Source of the DNA: Streptomyces sp. NBC_00433
GTDB taxonomy: Bacteria > Actinomycetota > Actinomycetes > Streptomycetales > Streptomycetaceae
NCBI GenBank assembly: GCA_036015235.1
Contig: CP107926.1
Span: 3,538,001-3,602,000 of the forward strand
Direction: 5' to 3'
DNA length: 64,000 nucleotides
Shown: positions 36,532-45,040 of the stretch, in pieces
Position numbering within the stretch: the stretch's first letter is position 1
Layout of the letters: each line of letters begins with the position of its first letter
The notes under the pieces: model-generated
What the model was told of the DNA's origin: nothing
The model's database searches: none
What the model saw: the letters and a program-made list of their open reading frames with translations, nothing else
Made by a program: the position numbers and the translations under genes

Positions 36532-37941
36532 ATGAGTGACAGCGACGCGAGCAGGGACGGCGGCTTCCGCATCGAGCACGACTCGATGGGCGAGGTGCGG
36601 GTGCCGGCCGGGGCGAAGTGGCGGGCGCAGACGCAGCGGGCGGTGCAGAACTTCCCGATCTCGGGGCGGCCGCTGGAGCGGGCGCACATCGAGGCGCTGG
36701 CCCGGATCAAGGCCGCGGCCGCCCGGGTCAACGGGGATCTCGGGGTGCTGGACAAGGAGGTCGCCGCCGCGATCGCGGAGGCGGCCGAGGAGGTCGCGGC
36801 AGGGCGCTGGGACGACCACTTCCCGGTGGACGTCTTCCAGACCGGCTCGGGCACGTCCTCGAACATGAACGCGAACGAGGTCATCGCGACGCTGGCGGCC
36901 GAGCGGCTCGGCCGCCCCGTCCACCCCAACGACGACGTCAACGCCAGCCAGTCGTCCAACGACGTCTTCCCCTCCTCCCTGCACATCGCGGCGACCGCGG
37001 CCGTCACCGGCGACCTGATCCCGGCGCTCACCCGTCTGGCGGAGGCGCTGGAGCGCAAGGCGGCCGAGTTCGCGACGGTGGTGAAGGCCGGGCGCACCCA
37101 TCTGATGGACGCCACGCCGGTGACGCTGGGCCAGGAGTTCGGCGGCTACGCCGCCCAGATGCGCTACGGGATCGAGCGGCTGGAGGCGTCGCTGCCGCGG
37201 CTGGCGGAGCTGCCGCTCGGCGGTACGGCGGTCGGCACCGGCATCAACACGCCGCCCGGCTTCTCCGCGGCGGTGATCGCCGAGGTGGCGCGGGCGACGG
37301 GGCTGCCGCTGACCGAGGCGCGGGACCACTTCGAGGCGCAGGGCGCGCGGGACGGGGTGGTGGAGACCTCCGGCCAACTGCGGACCGTCGCGGTCGGGCT
37401 GACGAAGATCGCCAACGATCTGCGGTGGATGGCGTCGGGCCCGCGCACCGGTCTCGGCGAGATCGCGCTGCCCGATCTCCAGCCGGGCTCGTCGATCATG
37501 CCGGGCAAGGTCAACCCGGTGGTGCCGGAGGCGGCGCTGATGGTGGCGGCGCAGGTGATCGGGAACGACACGACGGTCACGGTGGCGGGCGCGGCGGGCA
37601 ATTTCGAGCTGAACGTGATGCTGCCGGTGATCGCCCGCAATGTGCTGGAGTCGGTGCGGCTGCTGGCCAATGTCAGTCGGCTGCTCGCCGACCGCACGGT
37701 CGACGGGATCACCGCGAACGTGGAGCGGGCCCGCGAGTACGCCGAGTCCTCGCCGTCCGTCGTCACCCCGCTGAACAGGTACATCGGCTACGAGGAGGCC
37801 GCGAAGGTGGCGAAGCGGGCGGTGGCGGAGCACAGGACGATCCGGCAGGCGGTGATCGAGGGCGGTTATGTGGAGCGCGGGCTGCTGTCCGAAAAGCAGC
37901 TGGATGACGCACTCGACGTGTTGCGTATGACCCGCCCGTAA
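36532..37941 (+). CDS. fumC: Fumarate hydratase class II
   Basis: A 469-residue class II fumarase of the aspartase/fumarase superfamily. Motifs: [54 protein letters not shown] and the signature [12 protein letters not shown] with the catalytic Ser loop. Needs no metal, so it works when the class I enzyme is oxidised. The ATG has no good ribosome site: a strong hairpin ends 10 nt before it, and ACAGG directly precedes it. Neither a canonical leaderless -10 nor a clear alternative start is seen. Confidence 0.92.
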   Translation: MSDSDASRDGGFRIEHDSMGEVRVPAGAKWRAQTQRAVQNFPISGRPLERAHIEALARIKAAAARVNGDLGVLDKEVAAAIAEAAEEVAAGRWDDHFPVDVFQTGSGTSSNMNANEVIATLAAERLGRPVHPNDDVNASQSSNDVFPSSLHIAATAAVTGDLIPALTRLAEALERKAAEFATVVKAGRTHLMDATPVTLGQEFGGYAAQMRYGIERLEASLPRLAELPLGGTAVGTGINTPPGFSAAVIAEVARATGLPLTEARDHFEAQGARDGVVETSGQLRTVAVGLTKIANDLRWMASGPRTGLGEIALPDLQPGSSIMPGKVNPVVPEAALMVAAQVIGNDTTVTVAGAAGNFELNVMLPVIARNVLESVRLLANVSRLLADRTVDGITANVERAREYAESSPSVVTPLNRYIGYEEAAKVAKRAVAEHRTIRQAVIEGGYVERGLLSEKQLDDALDVLRMTRP

Positions 37942-37952
37942 CGCGTGATCCG

Positions 37953-37958
37953 TAAGCT
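37953..37958 (+). promoter_or_regulatory. -10 hexamer TAAGCT, leaderless layout
   Basis: TAAGCT ends 6 nt before the ATG at 37965. Confidence 0.55.
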
Positions 37959-37964
37959 CTGTTC

Positions 37965-38744
37965 ATGACAGCCCATACCGAAACGGGGACCGCGACCCCG
38001 GCAGGAGAAGCGCAGGGGCGCTTCTGGACGCCCGGCGAACAGGTGCTGTGGCGCTATCGCGGCAACGGTACGGACGCGGTGCACATCGCCCGGCCGGTGA
38101 CGGTGGTGCGGGACGACCCGGAGGTGCTCGCGGTCTGGATGGCGCCCAACACGCCGGTGGTGCGGCCGGTGATCGCGGACGGCACGCCGGTGCACCGGGA
38201 ACCGCTGGCGACCCGGTACGTCAAGCCGCGTACGACCCGGGTGGAGAAATGGTGGGGTGCCGGGGTTCTGAAGCTCGCCCGTCCGGGTGAGCCGTGGTCG
38301 GTGTGGCTGTTCTGGGACCAGGAGTGGAGGTTCCGCAGCTGGTACGTCAACCTGGAGGAGCCGCTGCGCCGCTGGTCGGGCGGGGTGGACTCGGAGGACC
38401 ACTTCCTCGACATCTCGGTCCACCAGGACCGCAGCTGGCGCTGGCTGGACGAGGACGAGTTCGCCCAGGCGCAGGCCGACGGCCTGATGTCGGCGGCGCT
38501 CGCGGCCCGGGTGCGGCAGGCGGGGCTGCGGGCGATCGGGGTGATCAGGGCCTGGGGCCCGCCCTTCAGCGACCACTGGCAGGACTGGCGGCCCGACCCG
38601 CGCTGGCCGGTGCCGGCGCTGCCGGCCGACTGGGACCGCCCGGCGGACGGCTCCGGGCCGCTGGCACATGACGGTGGCGAGCAGAGGTCGGATGATCCGG
38701 CGGCCGGTCGTTTCGAGGTCCGGCCCGCGAGACGATCCGCATGA
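37965..38744 (+). CDS. DUF402 domain protein
   Basis: A 259-residue soluble protein. WSVWLFWDQEWRFRSWYVNLEEPLRRWSGGVDSEDHFLDISVHQDRSWRWLDEDEFAQAQADGLMSAALAARV is the DUF402 core (FomD-like fold), with Asp/Glu/His positions that bind divalent metal in characterised nucleoside di/triphosphatases of this family. Substrate unknown here; FomD itself hydrolyses a CMP-phosphonate. Promoter layout is leaderless. It lies between fumC and a methyltransferase. Confidence 0.83.
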   Translation: MTAHTETGTATPAGEAQGRFWTPGEQVLWRYRGNGTDAVHIARPVTVVRDDPEVLAVWMAPNTPVVRPVIADGTPVHREPLATRYVKPRTTRVEKWWGAGVLKLARPGEPWSVWLFWDQEWRFRSWYVNLEEPLRRWSGGVDSEDHFLDISVHQDRSWRWLDEDEFAQAQADGLMSAALAARVRQAGLRAIGVIRAWGPPFSDHWQDWRPDPRWPVPALPADWDRPADGSGPLAHDGGEQRSDDPAAGRFEVRPARRSA

Positions 38745-38958
38745 ACCCCTTGTTGCGCCCCTGACCCTCAACCGTAGGATCGGTCCGGCGGAGCATCGCA
38801 CAAACGCCGGTCCACGCCCTAGAGTTTGACGCCGCGTCACCGGCGGGCCCGGTGGGCGCCGGGCGCGGGACGCCACGGCGTACGCATGGCCCCGCACGGC
38901 CCGCACCATTTCCGTATCCACCATCACGAGACATGAGCAGTCAGGGAGGCCCTGAGCA

Positions 38959-39663
38959 GTGGGAACCGGCGGCGACGAGCGCGATGGGACGGCGGGGGGC
39001 ACTTCGGCCGGCACCGACGACCGGCCGTGGGGCCGGGCGGAGCAGGCCGAGGCCTTCGACGCCATCGGCGACCGGTACGACGAGGCCTTCCCGCACAAGG
39101 AGGGCCAGCTCGCGGCCGCCGAATGGCTCGCCGCCGCGGTGCCGCCGGGGTCCCGGGTGCTCGACCTCGGCTGCGGCACCGGGCTGCCGACCGCCGGGCA
39201 GCTGTCCGACGCGGGCCTGCGGGTGGTCGGGGTGGACCTGTCCGCCGGGATGGTCGGCCGGGCCAGGGCGAACGTGCCGAAGGCCGAGTTCCTGCAGGCC
39301 GACATCGCGGACCTGCCGGCGGGCGAGCCGCTGGCCCCGGGCGGCTTCGCCGGGGCCGCGGCCTTCTTCTCGCTGCTGATGCTGCGCCGCGCGGAGATCC
39401 CGGCCACCCTGCGGGCCGTATACGACCTGCTGGAGCCGGGCGGGCTGCTCGCGCTGTCGATGGTCGAGGCGGATGTGGACGATGTGCCGATTCCGTTCCT
39501 GGGTCACACGATCCGGGTATCGGGTTATCTACGGGACGAACTACGACAGGTCGTCACGGATGCGGGCTTCGAGGTGATCCAGGAGGATGCGTACGCGTAC
39601 GCGCCCGCCAGCACGGACGTGCCACCGGAGCTACAGGTCTTCCTCCGTTGCCGGCGCGGGTGA
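38959..39663 (+). CDS. Class I SAM-dependent methyltransferase
   Basis: A 234-residue methyltransferase with the SAM-binding glycine motif VLDLGCGTGLPTAGQL, the acidic VVGVDLSAGMVGRAR strand, FLQADIADLPAG, and a C-terminal LLEPGGLLALSMVEADVDDVPI. DAIGDRYDEAFPHKEGQLAAAEWL before it is typical of small-molecule methyltransferases. The substrate is unknown. The GTG has a GGAGG site 9 nt upstream. Possibly transcribed with the SpoIIE gene 148 bp downstream. Confidence 0.85.
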   Translation: MGTGGDERDGTAGGTSAGTDDRPWGRAEQAEAFDAIGDRYDEAFPHKEGQLAAAEWLAAAVPPGSRVLDLGCGTGLPTAGQLSDAGLRVVGVDLSAGMVGRARANVPKAEFLQADIADLPAGEPLAPGGFAGAAAFFSLLMLRRAEIPATLRAVYDLLEPGGLLALSMVEADVDDVPIPFLGHTIRVSGYLRDELRQVVTDAGFEVIQEDAYAYAPASTDVPPELQVFLRCRRG

Positions 39664-39811
39664 GCGGCGGCACGCATCCGGGACGTACACATCGGCGCAC
39701 CGACGACCCCAGGCACGAACGCAGGTAGGAACGCACGCAGGACGCAGACACCGAACAGGCCCGAGCCCGCCGCGGCCAGCGCGTGGCGCACACACGGATG
39801 GAAAGACTCGC

Positions 39812-41911
39812 GTGACCACGGACCCGCCCCGACCACCCAGGCACCCCGCCGCGCCTGCGCCGGACCCGCGTGGTGGCTACAGCCTGCCGGAGATGCCGAA
39901 GAGCGAGCTGTCCGAGCCGCCGTCCGGCCCGCTCGGCGCCCCCGCACGCCCCGCAGTGCTGCCGGACATGCCGGAGGCCGCGGGGCGCCGCGACCACGAC
40001 CGTCCCGGGCCGGACGAGGGCCCCGTGGCACAGAACCAGGGCGCGGCACTGCCGCGCCGCGACCAGCGCCCCGGCGAGGAGACGCTGACGTCCTTCGTCA
40101 GCACCCCTGCCCGCGGCACCCCCATCGAGGCGGCCGGGCACCCGGCGGACGAGGAGTCGGCGGGGATGCGTATCCCGATGCCGGCGCAGACAGGCCCGGA
40201 GGCCGACCGGCTCCGCTACGTCGGCGCGGCCACCCGGCGGATCGCCCGCGGGGTGGACCTCGACGAGATCCTGCTCGGGCTGTGCCGCTCCGCGGTGCCG
40301 GCCTTCGCCGACGCGATCCTGGTCTACCTGCGCGAACCGCTGCCGGTGGGCGACGAGCGCCCGTCAGGACCGCTGCGGCTGCGGCTGCGCCGCTCCGACG
40401 GCGGCCTCGAAGGCCCGTCGGAGGCGGACGACGACGCGCCGGTCGGCGCCACCCCGCTGCTGCCCGAGCTGCTGCCGACGATGGAGCCGTCGTACGGAGG
40501 GACGGGCGACTCCATCGGCGTCCTGCTCGACGGCCCGCTGGCCGAGGTGCTGCGCGGGGTCCGCCCGGTCTTCGCCGACTCGATCAGGGCCGCCGACGCG
40601 CTGGCGGAGCTGCTCGGCCGCGGCGACGACCCGATCGGCCTGCCCACCGGGCGGCGGGCGCTGCTCGCCCCGCTGCGCGGCCGCCGCCGGGTGATCGGCG
40701 CGGCGGTCCTGCTGCGGCGGGCCGGCCGCGCGCCCTTCGAGTCCGACGACCTGCTGGTCGCCGCCCAGCTCGCCACGCACACCGCGCTGGGCGTGGACAA
40801 GGCCGTCCTCTACGGCCGCGAGGCCTACATCGCGGACGCGCTCCAGCGCGAGATGCTGCCCGACTCGCTCCCGCAGCCCACCGGAGTCCAGCTGGCCAGC
40901 CGCTACCTGCCGGCCGCGGAGTCCGCGCGGGTCGGCGGCGACTGGTACGACGCGATCCCGCTGCCCGGCAGCCGGGTGGCGCTGGTCGTCGGCGACGTCA
41001 TGGGCCACTCGATGACCTCGGCGGCGATCATGGGCCAGCTGCGCACCACCGTCCAGACGCTGGCCGGCCTGGACCTGGCGCCGCAGGAGGTGCTCTACCA
41101 CCTCGACGAGCAGGCCCAGCGGCTCGGCCAGGACCGCATGGCGACCTGCGTCTACGCCGTCTACGACCCGATCGCGCACCGCCTGGTGGTGGCCAACGCG
41201 GGCCACCCGCCGCCGGTGCTGCTGCACGCGGACGGCCTCGCCGAGGTCCTCAGGGTGCCGCCGGGCGCCCCCATCGGAGTCGGCGGTGTGCCCTTCGAGG
41301 CCGTCGAACTGCCGGCGCCCGCCGGGGCGACACTGCTGCTCTACACCGACGGCCTGGTCGAATCGCGCAGCCGCGACGTCTGGGGCGGCATCGAACTGCT
41401 GCGGGAGCGGCTGCACGACGCGGCGTCGGTGGTCTCGCCGCCGCCGCTGGAGCCGCTCTGCGACGAGGTGCTGGAAATCCTCGGCCCCGGCGACCGCGAC
41501 GACGACATCGCACTGCTCGCCGCCCGCTTCGACGGCATCGCGCCGAGCGATGTCGCCTACTGGTTCCTGGAGCCCCAGTCCCAGACCCCTGGCCGCGCCC
41601 GCCGCCTGGTCCGCCAGGCGCTGCGCCGCTGGGACCTGGAAGACCAACTGGAGGCGGCCGAGCTGCTGGTCAGCGAGATCGTCACCAACGCGGTGCGCTA
41701 TGCCGAGCGGCCCATCACGCTCCGGCTGCTCCGTACGGACGTGCTCCGCTGCGAGGTCGGCGACGACGCCCCGCTGCTCCCCCGGATGCGCCACGCGGCG
41801 CCCGAGGAGGAGGGTGGGCGCGGCCTCTACCTCGTCAACCGGATGGCCCAGCGGTGGGGAGCCACTCGCTTGGGCGCGGGCAAGGTCGTCTGGTTCGAGC
41901 TCCCCCTCTGA
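39812..41911 (+). CDS. SpoIIE-family PP2C phosphatase with GAF and HATPase domains
   Basis: A 699-residue regulator. The first ~130 residues are a Pro-rich disordered region; a GAF-like sensor covers ~140-330; the SpoIIE/RsbU phosphatase spans ~355-565 with metal-binding GGDWYDAIPL (375-) and VVGDVMGHS (392-400), then GHPPPVLL and LLLYTDGLVESR; a RsbW-type HATPase_c domain (SEIVTNAVRYAERPI...GGRGLYLVNRMAQRWG) closes the chain. It could both phosphorylate and dephosphorylate an anti-anti-sigma factor, as in Streptomyces sigma-factor cascades. No STAS partner is adjacent. The GTG has a GGAAAG site. Confidence 0.88.
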   Translation: MTTDPPRPPRHPAAPAPDPRGGYSLPEMPKSELSEPPSGPLGAPARPAVLPDMPEAAGRRDHDRPGPDEGPVAQNQGAALPRRDQRPGEETLTSFVSTPARGTPIEAAGHPADEESAGMRIPMPAQTGPEADRLRYVGAATRRIARGVDLDEILLGLCRSAVPAFADAILVYLREPLPVGDERPSGPLRLRLRRSDGGLEGPSEADDDAPVGATPLLPELLPTMEPSYGGTGDSIGVLLDGPLAEVLRGVRPVFADSIRAADALAELLGRGDDPIGLPTGRRALLAPLRGRRRVIGAAVLLRRAGRAPFESDDLLVAAQLATHTALGVDKAVLYGREAYIADALQREMLPDSLPQPTGVQLASRYLPAAESARVGGDWYDAIPLPGSRVALVVGDVMGHSMTSAAIMGQLRTTVQTLAGLDLAPQEVLYHLDEQAQRLGQDRMATCVYAVYDPIAHRLVVANAGHPPPVLLHADGLAEVLRVPPGAPIGVGGVPFEAVELPAPAGATLLLYTDGLVESRSRDVWGGIELLRERLHDAASVVSPPPLEPLCDEVLEILGPGDRDDDIALLAARFDGIAPSDVAYWFLEPQSQTPGRARRLVRQALRRWDLEDQLEAAELLVSEIVTNAVRYAERPITLRLLRTDVLRCEVGDDAPLLPRMRHAAPEEEGGRGLYLVNRMAQRWGATRLGAGKVVWFELPL

Positions 41912-41916
41912 CTTCA

Positions 41917-41933
41917 CCCCCGCCGGGCGGGGG
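41917..41933 (+). terminator. Terminator after the SpoIIE-family gene
   Basis: CCCCCGC and GCGGGGG pair around a CGG loop, followed by CTCTT, 6 bp past the stop codon. Confidence 0.6.
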
Positions 41934-41956
41934 CTCTTCGCAAGGCGGCGCGTCAC

Positions 41957-42150
41957 AGGGGCGCGGGGAACTGCGCGACCAGCCGTCGACACGCTGCACG
42001 TCGCCACCGTCCGAAAGGGGCAGTCCGGTCCTCCCCCAGAGCTTCGCCTGGGGGTACCCCCATCCCGCTTCACTCGGGACCACCGGCCGGTGGTGGGCTG
42101 AGCGCGCCCACGCGGCGCCAGCCGCAGATCAGACGCAGCCCCGCGCCTCT
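41957..42150. repeat. Dispersed hairpin element, same family as the 62.5-63.3 kb array
   Basis: Starts with AGGGGCGCGGGGAACTGCG and ends with CCCCGCGCCTCT. It shares the inner blocks GCTGCACGTCGCCACCG, ACCACCGGCCGGTGGT and GCGGCGCCAGCCGCAGATCA with the array near the tad genes. It also holds an internal stem CCCCCAG / CTGGGGG (42033-42054) absent from the array copies. Confidence 0.75.
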
Positions 42151-42407
42151 GGTGGGTGGCCTCTGCGGCAGGGCCGAGCCCCTGAGGCGTACCGCCTGCC
42201 GTGCGGGCAAGGCGGCGGGGTGTGACCCGGACTTGGGGGGCGTCGCCCGCCGCGCGGGAAGGCGAACACGGTGCGACCGTGGGACGTGAGCTGACCCCCC
42301 GCCCCGCAGGGACCGCAGCCCCGAGGCACGTGCTGACAGCCCCGTGCCCCGGGGCTGCATCGTGTCCGGCCGCGTGGAGTCCTACTGCCTCACGGTCCAG
42401 AAATGTG

Positions 42408-42422
42408 CTATCACTATGATAG
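42408..42422. promoter_or_regulatory. Promoter and palindromic operator of the SPFH gene
   Basis: CTATCA-CTA-TGATAG is a perfect inverted repeat. A consensus -10 (TATGAT, 42415-42420) lies inside it, so a bound repressor would block initiation. The ATG at 42454 follows with an AGGGGG site. Confidence 0.6.
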
Positions 42423-42453
42423 ATCGACCGACCACGAAGCAGGGGGATCCGCC

Positions 42454-43419
42454 ATGCCAGAGCCGACCGCACCGCAACAACCGCCCAAGAGCGTCCTCGA
42501 CGCCGCGATACCCGAGATGCCCGCGCCCCGGGTGCAGGAGCGGCGGGCGGTCGGCATGCCGGGGCTCCCCTTCCTGCTGATCGCGCTGCTCGTCGTGCTG
42601 AGCGGCGCCGCGCTGATCATCACGGGCGGGCTCCGCGCCAAGGACCACCCCGGCGGGCCGGCGGCGGTCCTCATCGGGCTGGGCATCGCGGTCGTCGTCG
42701 TGGCGCTGCTGACGCTCTTCGGGCTCACCCAGGTCGCGCCGGGGCAGGCGCGGGTGTGCCAGCTCTTCGGGCGCTACCAGGGGACCATCAGGCAGGACGG
42801 CCTGCGCTGGGTGAACCCGCTGACCAGCCGCCGCAAGATCTCCACCCGGCTGCGCAACCACGAGACCGCCGTGCTGAAGGTCAACGACGCCTACGGCAAC
42901 CCGATCGAGCTGGCGGCGGTCGTGGTCTGGCAGGTCGCGGACACCGCGCAGGCGGTCTTCGAGGTGGACAACTTCATCAAGTTCGTCGGCATCCAGACCG
43001 ACACCGCCGTGCGGCACATCGCGACCAACTACCCCTACGACGCCCACGACGGCGAGTCCCTGTCGCTGCGCGGCAATTCGGAGGACATCACCGAGCGGCT
43101 GTCGGCGGAGATCGCCGCGCGGGTCGACTCGGCCGGTGTGAAGATCATCGAGTCCCGTTTCACCCACCTCGCCTACGCGCCGGAGATCGCCTCGGCGATG
43201 CTCCAGCGGCAGCAGGCGGGCGCTATCGTGGCGGCGCGGCAGACCATCGTGGACGGCGCGGTCGGCATGGTCGAGTCGGCGCTGTCCAGGATCGCCGAGC
43301 AGGGCATCGTCGAACTCGACGAGGAGCGCAAGGCGAGCATGGTGAGCAATCTGCTGGTGGTGCTCTGCGGCGACCGGGCCGCCCAGCCGGTGCTCAACAC
43401 GGGAACCCTCTACCAGTGA
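42454..43419 (+). CDS. SPFH/Band 7 domain membrane protein
   Basis: A 321-residue protein. Two membrane helices ([41 protein letters not shown]) precede a Band 7 domain: [32 protein letters not shown], then [42 protein letters not shown] proteins scaffold membrane microdomains or control proteases. The ATG has an AGGGGG ribosome site and an operator overlapping its promoter. The next gene encodes a ribbon-helix-helix protein 14 nt later, a plausible autoregulator. Confidence 0.86.
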   Translation: MPEPTAPQQPPKSVLDAAIPEMPAPRVQERRAVGMPGLPFLLIALLVVLSGAALIITGGLRAKDHPGGPAAVLIGLGIAVVVVALLTLFGLTQVAPGQARVCQLFGRYQGTIRQDGLRWVNPLTSRRKISTRLRNHETAVLKVNDAYGNPIELAAVVVWQVADTAQAVFEVDNFIKFVGIQTDTAVRHIATNYPYDAHDGESLSLRGNSEDITERLSAEIAARVDSAGVKIIESRFTHLAYAPEIASAMLQRQQAGAIVAARQTIVDGAVGMVESALSRIAEQGIVELDEERKASMVSNLLVVLCGDRAAQPVLNTGTLYQ

Positions 43420-43432
43420 CGGAGCGCCCGAC

Positions 43433-43750
43433 GTGACGGAGCCCGGCGAGCCGGCGGACGCCGGCGCCGACTCGGCGGACCGCACCGCGCGCGCGACCCG
43501 CGCGTCCCGCAAGCAGGTGCTGCTGCGGCTCGACCCCGCCGTCCACGACGCCCTCGCGACCTGGGCGGCCGGGGAGCTGCGCAGCACCAACGCGCAGATC
43601 GAGTTCCTGCTGCGGCGGGCGCTGGCCGACGCGGGCCGGCTGCCGCCGGCGGCCCGGCCGATCCCGCGCCGCGGCCGCCCGCCGAGAGCGGACCCCCCGG
43701 CGGAAGACCCGGTGGAAGACCCCGCGGAAGACCCACCCTCCACCGTCTGA
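43433..43750 (+). CDS. Ribbon-helix-helix (Arc/CopG-like) protein
   Basis: A 105-residue protein. The core RKQVLLRLDPAVHDALATWAAGELRSTNAQIEFLLRRAL is a strand followed by two helices, as in Arc-type repressors (the LLRLDP beta strand contacts DNA; RSTNAQIEFLL is the second helix). A disordered acidic/Pro tail follows. GTG start with a GGAG site. Being in one operon with the SPFH gene, it is a candidate for binding the palindrome at 42408-42422; that is inference. Confidence 0.75.
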   Translation: MTEPGEPADAGADSADRTARATRASRKQVLLRLDPAVHDALATWAAGELRSTNAQIEFLLRRALADAGRLPPAARPIPRRGRPPRADPPAEDPVEDPAEDPPSTV

Positions 43751-43787
43751 CCTGCTGGAACATCGCAGTTCAGGCGTTACTCCGGAC

Positions 43788-43810
43788 GGGTATACACGCG
43801 ATGTATACCC
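43788..43810. promoter_or_regulatory. PadR operator candidate
   Basis: GGGTATACA and TGTATACCC form a perfect 9-bp inverted repeat with a 5-bp centre, ending 6 bp before the -10 hexamer TACTGT. This is the expected place and form of a PadR-family autoregulatory site. Confidence 0.7.
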
Positions 43811-43816
43811 ATGGTG

Positions 43817-43822
43817 TACTGT
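43817..43822 (+). promoter_or_regulatory. -10 hexamer TACTGT, leaderless layout
   Basis: TACTGT ends 7 nt before the padR ATG at 43830. Confidence 0.55.
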
Positions 43823-43829
43823 GCTCCGC

Positions 43830-44354
43830 ATGTCAATCGGCCACACCTTGCTCGGACTCCTGGAGTCCGGACCGCGCCACGGTTACGACCTCAAGCGCGC
43901 CTTCGACGAACGCTTCGGACACGACCGGCCGCTCGCCTACGGCCAGGTCTACTCGACAATGGCCAGGCTGCTGAAGAACGGCCTGGTCGAGGTCGACGGG
44001 ATAGAGCCGGGCGGCGGTCCCGAGCGCAAGCGGTACGCCATCACCGACGCCGGTGTGACCGACGTGGAGAGCTGGCTCGCGCAGCCCGAGAAGCCCGAGC
44101 CGTACCTGCAGACGACCCTCTACACCAAGGTCGTCCTCGCGCTGCTGACCGGGCGCCCCGCAGCCGACCTGCTGGACACCCAGCGCGCCGAACACCTGCG
44201 GCTGATGCGCGAGCTGACCCGGCGCAAGTCCGGCGGCGACCTCGCCGACCAGCTGATCTGCGACCACGCCCTCTTCCATCTCGAAGCGGACCTGCGGTGG
44301 CTGGAACTGACCGCCGCCCGGCTCGACCAGCTCGCCGTGGAGGTGACCAGGTGA
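43830..44354 (+). CDS. PadR-family transcriptional regulator
   Basis: A 174-residue PadR protein. The winged helix (SIGHTLLGLLESGPRHGYDLKRAFDERFG...YGQVYSTMARLLKNGLVEVDG...RKRYAITDAG) is followed by a helical C-terminal dimerisation domain. The stop overlaps the ABC ATPase start by 4 nt (GTGA), so the regulator heads a three-gene operon with the transporter. The perfect palindrome just upstream suggests autorepression, lifted by a substrate of the transporter. Ligand unknown. Confidence 0.88.
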   Translation: MSIGHTLLGLLESGPRHGYDLKRAFDERFGHDRPLAYGQVYSTMARLLKNGLVEVDGIEPGGGPERKRYAITDAGVTDVESWLAQPEKPEPYLQTTLYTKVVLALLTGRPAADLLDTQRAEHLRLMRELTRRKSGGDLADQLICDHALFHLEADLRWLELTAARLDQLAVEVTR

Positions 44355-45040
44355 CCACCGCCCCCGAGCCGCTGCTCGTCGCGACCGACCTGCGCAAGAC
44401 GTACGGTTCGACCCCCGCGCTGGACGGCGCGGAACTGACCGTCCGCGCCGGTGAGGTGGTCGCCGTCATGGGACCGTCCGGGTCCGGCAAGTCCACCCTG
44501 CTGCACTGCCTGGCCGGCATCGTCACCCCCGACTCCGGCGACGTCCGCTACCGCGGCCGGTCGATGTCGGAGATGTCCGACGGCGAGCGCAGCGCCCTGC
44601 GGCGCTCGGACTTCGGCTTCGTCTTCCAGTTCGGCCAACTGGTGCCCGAGCTGACCTGCCTGGAGAACGTGGCGATGCCGATGCGGCTCGGCGGCCGCAG
44701 GCGCAAGGACGCCGAGGCGCTGGCCGCGACATGGCTGGAGCGCCTTGAGGTCGCCGACCTGGCGGGCAAGCGGCCCGGCGAGGTGTCCGGCGGCCAGGGC
44801 CAGCGGGTCGCGGTGGCCCGCGCCCTGGTCGGCGGGCCGCGGGTGGTCTTCGCCGACGAGCCGACCGGCGCGCTGGACTCGCTGAACGGCGAGCGGGTGA
44901 TGCGGCTGCTGACCGAGGCCGCGCACGACACCGGCGCCGCCGTCGTGCTGGTCACCCACGAGCCGCGGGTGGCCGCGTATTCGGACCGGGAGATCGTCGT
45001 CCGGGACGGGAAGTCGCGCGACATGGAGCGGGCGGCATGA
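44351..45040 (+). CDS. ABC transporter ATP-binding protein (MacB/LolD type)
   Basis: A 229-residue ATPase with Walker A GPSGSGKS (41-48), Q-loop in FGFVFQFGQLVPELT, signature VSGGQGQRVAVARAL, and Walker B VVFADEPTGALD. It belongs to the group that works with FtsX-like permeases, encoded next with a 4-nt overlap (ATGA). These pairs often move lipids, peptides or antibiotics, or act as mechanical transducers. GTG start overlapping padR. Confidence 0.9.
   Translation: MTTAPEPLLVATDLRKTYGSTPALDGAELTVRAGEVVAVMGPSGSGKSTLLHCLAGIVTPDSGDVRYRGRSMSEMSDGERSALRRSDFGFVFQFGQLVPELTCLENVAMPMRLGGRRRKDAEALAATWLERLEVADLAGKRPGEVSGGQGQRVAVARALVGGPRVVFADEPTGALDSLNGERVMRLLTEAAHDTGAAVVLVTHEPRVAAYSDREIVVRDGKSRDMERAA

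Larger units (their letters stand above)
41912..42453. other. Intergenic region holding a terminator, a dispersed repeat and an operator
   Basis: 542 bp without a gene. From left: a terminator (41917-41933), a copy of the GGGGCGCGGGGAAC element (about 41957-42150), then unassigned GC-rich sequence, then the promoter/operator of the SPFH gene (42408-42422). Confidence 0.6.
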
